62,011 nt of DNA, taken from positions 1 through 62,011 of the forward strand of contig CAZJWJ010000022.1 in assembly GCA_964549495.1 (NCBI GenBank). Reading direction: 5' to 3'. Within the stretch, counting starts at the first letter, position 1; each line of letters begins with the position of its first letter. Shown here one piece after another: positions 59,599 through 62,011 of the stretch. The translations under genes were made by a program, and so were the position numbers. The notes beneath the pieces are model-generated. The model was not told the DNA's origin, did no database searches, and worked only from the letters and a program-made list of their open reading frames with translations. The stretch comes from JACKBJ01 sp964549495 (GTDB lineage: Bacteria; Chloroflexota; Anaerolineae; Epilineales; Epilineaceae).

Positions 59599-61813
59599 CT
59601 CGCGAGCGCCCGGCTTCCGCGTGCCCGACTTCGGCAGGCTGGACTATGACGACCCCTCGATCGCGCCGCCGCCCTCGCCCCATCCCGGGCCGACCCGCCT
59701 CGCGCCCTCGGGCTCGGATGCCGGGCGCGAGGCCTGGCGCACGCCGGAGGGCATCGACCTGCCGCCGCGCATCGGGCCGGGCATGCTCGAGGGCCTGCCG
59801 GATCTGGCCGGCTGGCCGGGCATCCCGCCCTACCTGCGCGGGCCCTACCCCAGCATGTACGCCCAGCGGCCCTGGACCATCCGGCAGTACGCCGGATTCT
59901 CCACCGCCGAGCAATCCAACGCCTTCTACCGGCGGGCCCTGGCGGCCGGCCAGCGCGGCCTGTCGGTGGCCTTCGACTTGGCCACGCACCGCGGCTACGA
60001 CTCCGACAACCCGCGCGTCTCCGGCGACGTGGGCATGGCCGGCGTGGCCATCGACTCCATCCGCGACATGCGCATCCTCTTCGAGGGCATCCCCTTGGAG
60101 AAGATGAGCGTCTCGATGACCATGAACGGCGCCGTGCTGCCGGTGATGGCGCTCTTCATCGTGGCGGCCGAGGAGCAGGGGGTGAAGCCGGCCCAGCTAG
60201 CGGGGACCATCCAGAACGACATCCTCAAGGAGTTCATGGTCCGCAACACCTACATCTACCCACCGGCGCCTTCCATGCGCATCGTGGCGGACATCTTCCG
60301 CTACACCGCCGCCGAGATGCCGCGCTTCAACTCCATCTCCATCTCGGGCTACCACATCCACGAGGCCGGCGCCTCGCTGGACCTGGAGCTGGGCTACACC
60401 CTGGCCGACGGCCTCGAGTACCTACGCACCGGCATGCAGGCCGGCCTGGCGGTGGACGACTTCGCCCCGCGCCTGTCCTTCTTCTTCGCCACCGGCATGC
60501 GCTTCTATCTGGAGATCGCCAAGCTGCGCGCGGCGCGCCTGCTCTGGGCGCTGATCGCCAAGCGCTTCGGCGCCAATAGCCCCAAGTCGATGGCCCTGCG
60601 CACCCACTGCCAGACCTCGGGCTGGAGCCTGACGGCCCAGGACCCCTACAACAACATCGTCCGCACCGGCCTGGAGGCCATGGCGGCGGTCTACGGCGGC
60701 ACCCAGAGCCTGCACACCAACGCCTTCGACGAGGCCCTGGCCCTGCCCACCGACTTCTCGGCCCGCATCGCGCGCAACACCCAGCTCTACCTGCAGGAGG
60801 AGTCCGACACCTGCCAGGTGGCCGACCCCTGGGGCGGCAGCCAGGCCATCGAGTGGCTGACCTGGCGCCTGGCCCAGCGCGCCTGGTCGCATATCGTCGA
60901 GGTCGAGAGCCACGGCGGCATGGCCCGGGCCATCGAGGCCGGCCTGCCCAAGCGCCGCATCGAGGAGGCGGCCGCCCGGGTCCAGGCCCGCATCGACTCC
61001 GGCAAGCAGCCCATCGTCGGCGTCAACCGCTACGCCCTGGCCGACGAGCCCGAGGTCGAGGTCCTGCGCGTCGACAATGCCGATGTCCGGGCCCGCCAGA
61101 TCGCGCGGCTGGAGCGGCTGCGGGCGGAGAGGGACGGCGAGGCGGTGGTCGCGGCGCTGGATGCGCTGACCGCGGTCGCGGAGTCGGGCGAGGGCAATTT
61201 GCTGGCGGCCAGCGTCGAGGCGGCGCGGGCCGGGGCGACGGTGGGCGAGATGTCCGATGCACTCGAGCGGGTCTTCGGGCGGCATCGGGCGTCGACGGAG
61301 CTGGTCGGCGGGATCTACAGCGCGGAGGCGGTGGACATGTCGGACGAAATCCGGTCGGTCCAAGGGCTTTGCGAGGCCTTCGAAGCGGCCGAGGGGCGCC
61401 GGCCGCGCATCCTGGTGGCCAAGATGGGCCAGGACGGGCATGACCGCGGCCAGAAGGTCATCGCGACGGCCTTTGCGGATTTGGGCTTCGACGTGGATGT
61501 CGGGCCCTTGTTCCAAACGCCCGAGGAGACGGCGCGGCAGGCGGTCGAGAACGACGTGCATGTCGTAGGCGTATCGTCTTTGGCGGCGGGGCACATGAGC
61601 TTGGTGCCGGCTTTGCGGAAGGCTTTGGTCGAGGAAGGCCGCGACGACATCCTGATCGTGGTCGGCGGCGTGATCCCGCCGGACGACCACGAGGCGCTGC
61701 GGGAGGCTGGGGCGGCGGCGATCTTTGGGCCCGGGACGGTGGTTCCGCGGGCGGCGAAGGCGCTGTTGGCGTTGTTGTTCGAACGATTGGGGCACGAACT
61801 GCCGACGTCTTGA
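59591..61813 (+). CDS. mutB: Methylmalonyl-CoA mutase large (catalytic) subunit
   Basis: This 740-residue adenosylcobalamin-dependent mutase starts at the ATG at 59591 with GGGAGG upstream. Typical elements are: RQYAGFSTAEQSNAFYRR; FDLATHRGYDSDNPRV; KMSVSMTMNGAVLPVMALFI; RNTYIYPPAPSMRIVADI; and the Tyr/His/Arg catalytic region (SISGYHIHEAGAS). The C-terminal cobalamin-binding domain has the DxHxxG signature in KMGQDGHDRGQKVIATAF and ends VFGPGT-like (IFGPGTVVPRAA). Length and domain order are standard. It overlaps the small-subunit gene by 8 bp, so the two form an operon. The pathway is propionate degradation or the reverse, depending on the cell. Confidence 0.97.
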   Translation: MASSRAPGFRVPDFGRLDYDDPSIAPPPSPHPGPTRLAPSGSDAGREAWRTPEGIDLPPRIGPGMLEGLPDLAGWPGIPPYLRGPYPSMYAQRPWTIRQYAGFSTAEQSNAFYRRALAAGQRGLSVAFDLATHRGYDSDNPRVSGDVGMAGVAIDSIRDMRILFEGIPLEKMSVSMTMNGAVLPVMALFIVAAEEQGVKPAQLAGTIQNDILKEFMVRNTYIYPPAPSMRIVADIFRYTAAEMPRFNSISISGYHIHEAGASLDLELGYTLADGLEYLRTGMQAGLAVDDFAPRLSFFFATGMRFYLEIAKLRAARLLWALIAKRFGANSPKSMALRTHCQTSGWSLTAQDPYNNIVRTGLEAMAAVYGGTQSLHTNAFDEALALPTDFSARIARNTQLYLQEESDTCQVADPWGGSQAIEWLTWRLAQRAWSHIVEVESHGGMARAIEAGLPKRRIEEAAARVQARIDSGKQPIVGVNRYALADEPEVEVLRVDNADVRARQIARLERLRAERDGEAVVAALDALTAVAESGEGNLLAASVEAARAGATVGEMSDALERVFGRHRASTELVGGIYSAEAVDMSDEIRSVQGLCEAFEAAEGRRPRILVAKMGQDGHDRGQKVIATAFADLGFDVDVGPLFQTPEETARQAVENDVHVVGVSSLAAGHMSLVPALRKALVEEGRDDILIVVGGVIPPDDHEALREAGAAAIFGPGTVVPRAAKALLALLFERLGHELPTS

Positions 61814-61830
61814 CTCGTGTTCGTAACGGT

Positions 61831-61881
61831 GACGGATACGGATTAAGGAGACGGCGACGGCGACGGAGACAGATACGGATT
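61831..61881. repeat. Short imperfect direct repeats after mutB
   Basis: GACGGATACGGATT (61831-61844) recurs as GACAGATACGGATT (61868-61881), with a run of GACGGC-like units in between. The array lies in the 198 bp between mutB and the right edge of the window. No gene is supported there. Confidence 0.45.
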
Positions 61882-62011
61882 GGTAGAGCCCAGGTTTGGT
61901 TCGGGGCCGAGGGGGCCGTGGGGAGAGATGCCGAAGTGATGACCGAACCCTGTGACGCGGGGTCCGGGCGCCAGAAGGCGGTCGGTCTCACCCGCTGACA
62001 CCGCCGTCGCA

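Noticed and set aside
1..62011. tRNA and rRNA genes
   Set aside because: No T-arm GGTTCGA-type motif with a matching acceptor stem, and no rRNA-like sequence, was seen in the gaps.

Overview
The window is a GC-rich bacterial chromosome segment. It has no rRNA or tRNA genes, no CRISPR array and no transposase that I can recognise. Several features resemble Chloroflexota (Anaerolineae-like) genomes. These are the many secreted proteins with short leucine-proline tails (for example LLLPSLQR, LWLPSIG, IHLPRLEG), a Uma2-family protein, an ECF sigma/zinc-finger/CHAT gene set, a FeeM-like N-acyl amino acid synthase and a split methylmalonyl-CoA mutase. The phylum assignment is an inference, not a proof.

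Layout. At 1-9.3 kb there are housekeeping and signalling genes: a NarL-type two-component pair (the kinase is cut by the left edge), an MscS channel, a helical unknown protein, a rhodanese with an in-frame UGA at its catalytic cysteine position (candidate selenoprotein), a phospholipase D-VTT membrane fusion, an EEP-fold hydrolase and a pyruvate oxidase-like ThDP enzyme. At 9.6-22.4 kb there is a ketosynthase with altered catalytic residues, a run of secreted or lipoprotein beta-propeller and surface proteins (one interrupted by a stop codon), the overlapping serB-serA pair, a Uma2 protein, an LVIVD propeller and a vWA-like anchored protein. A 30-bp perfect inverted repeat follows. At 22.7-28.8 kb two near-identical HtrA proteases flank hpt, followed by a membrane EEP protein and an Old Yellow Enzyme.

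The 28.9-49.4 kb region is the most unusual part and looks less GC-rich than its flanks. It starts with a three-gene operon (FeeM-like synthase, methyltransferase, GNAT-like protein). Next come a papain-like protease fused to an alpha/beta hydrolase, divergent from an animal-type haem peroxidase, then a tail-fibre-like secreted protein, an HExxH metalloprotease and an SDR. Two divergent subtilases run head-on, 8 bp apart, into a TPR-CHAT (caspase-like) protease. The CHAT gene lies downstream of its own ECF sigma factor, a zinc-finger protein and three small proteins, one of them cysteine-rich. From 49.6 to 57.4 kb there are two giant secreted subtilases carrying Glu in place of the catalytic Asp. 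From 57.9 to 61.8 kb there is mutA-mutB.

The strongest leads are: (1) the UGA-containing rhodanese with a hairpin placed like a bacterial SECIS element; (2) the sigma/zinc-finger/CHAT locus surrounded by proteases; (3) the FeeM-methyltransferase-GNAT operon as an uncharacterised acyl-amino-acid pathway. All calls come from reading the sequence; no database search was run.
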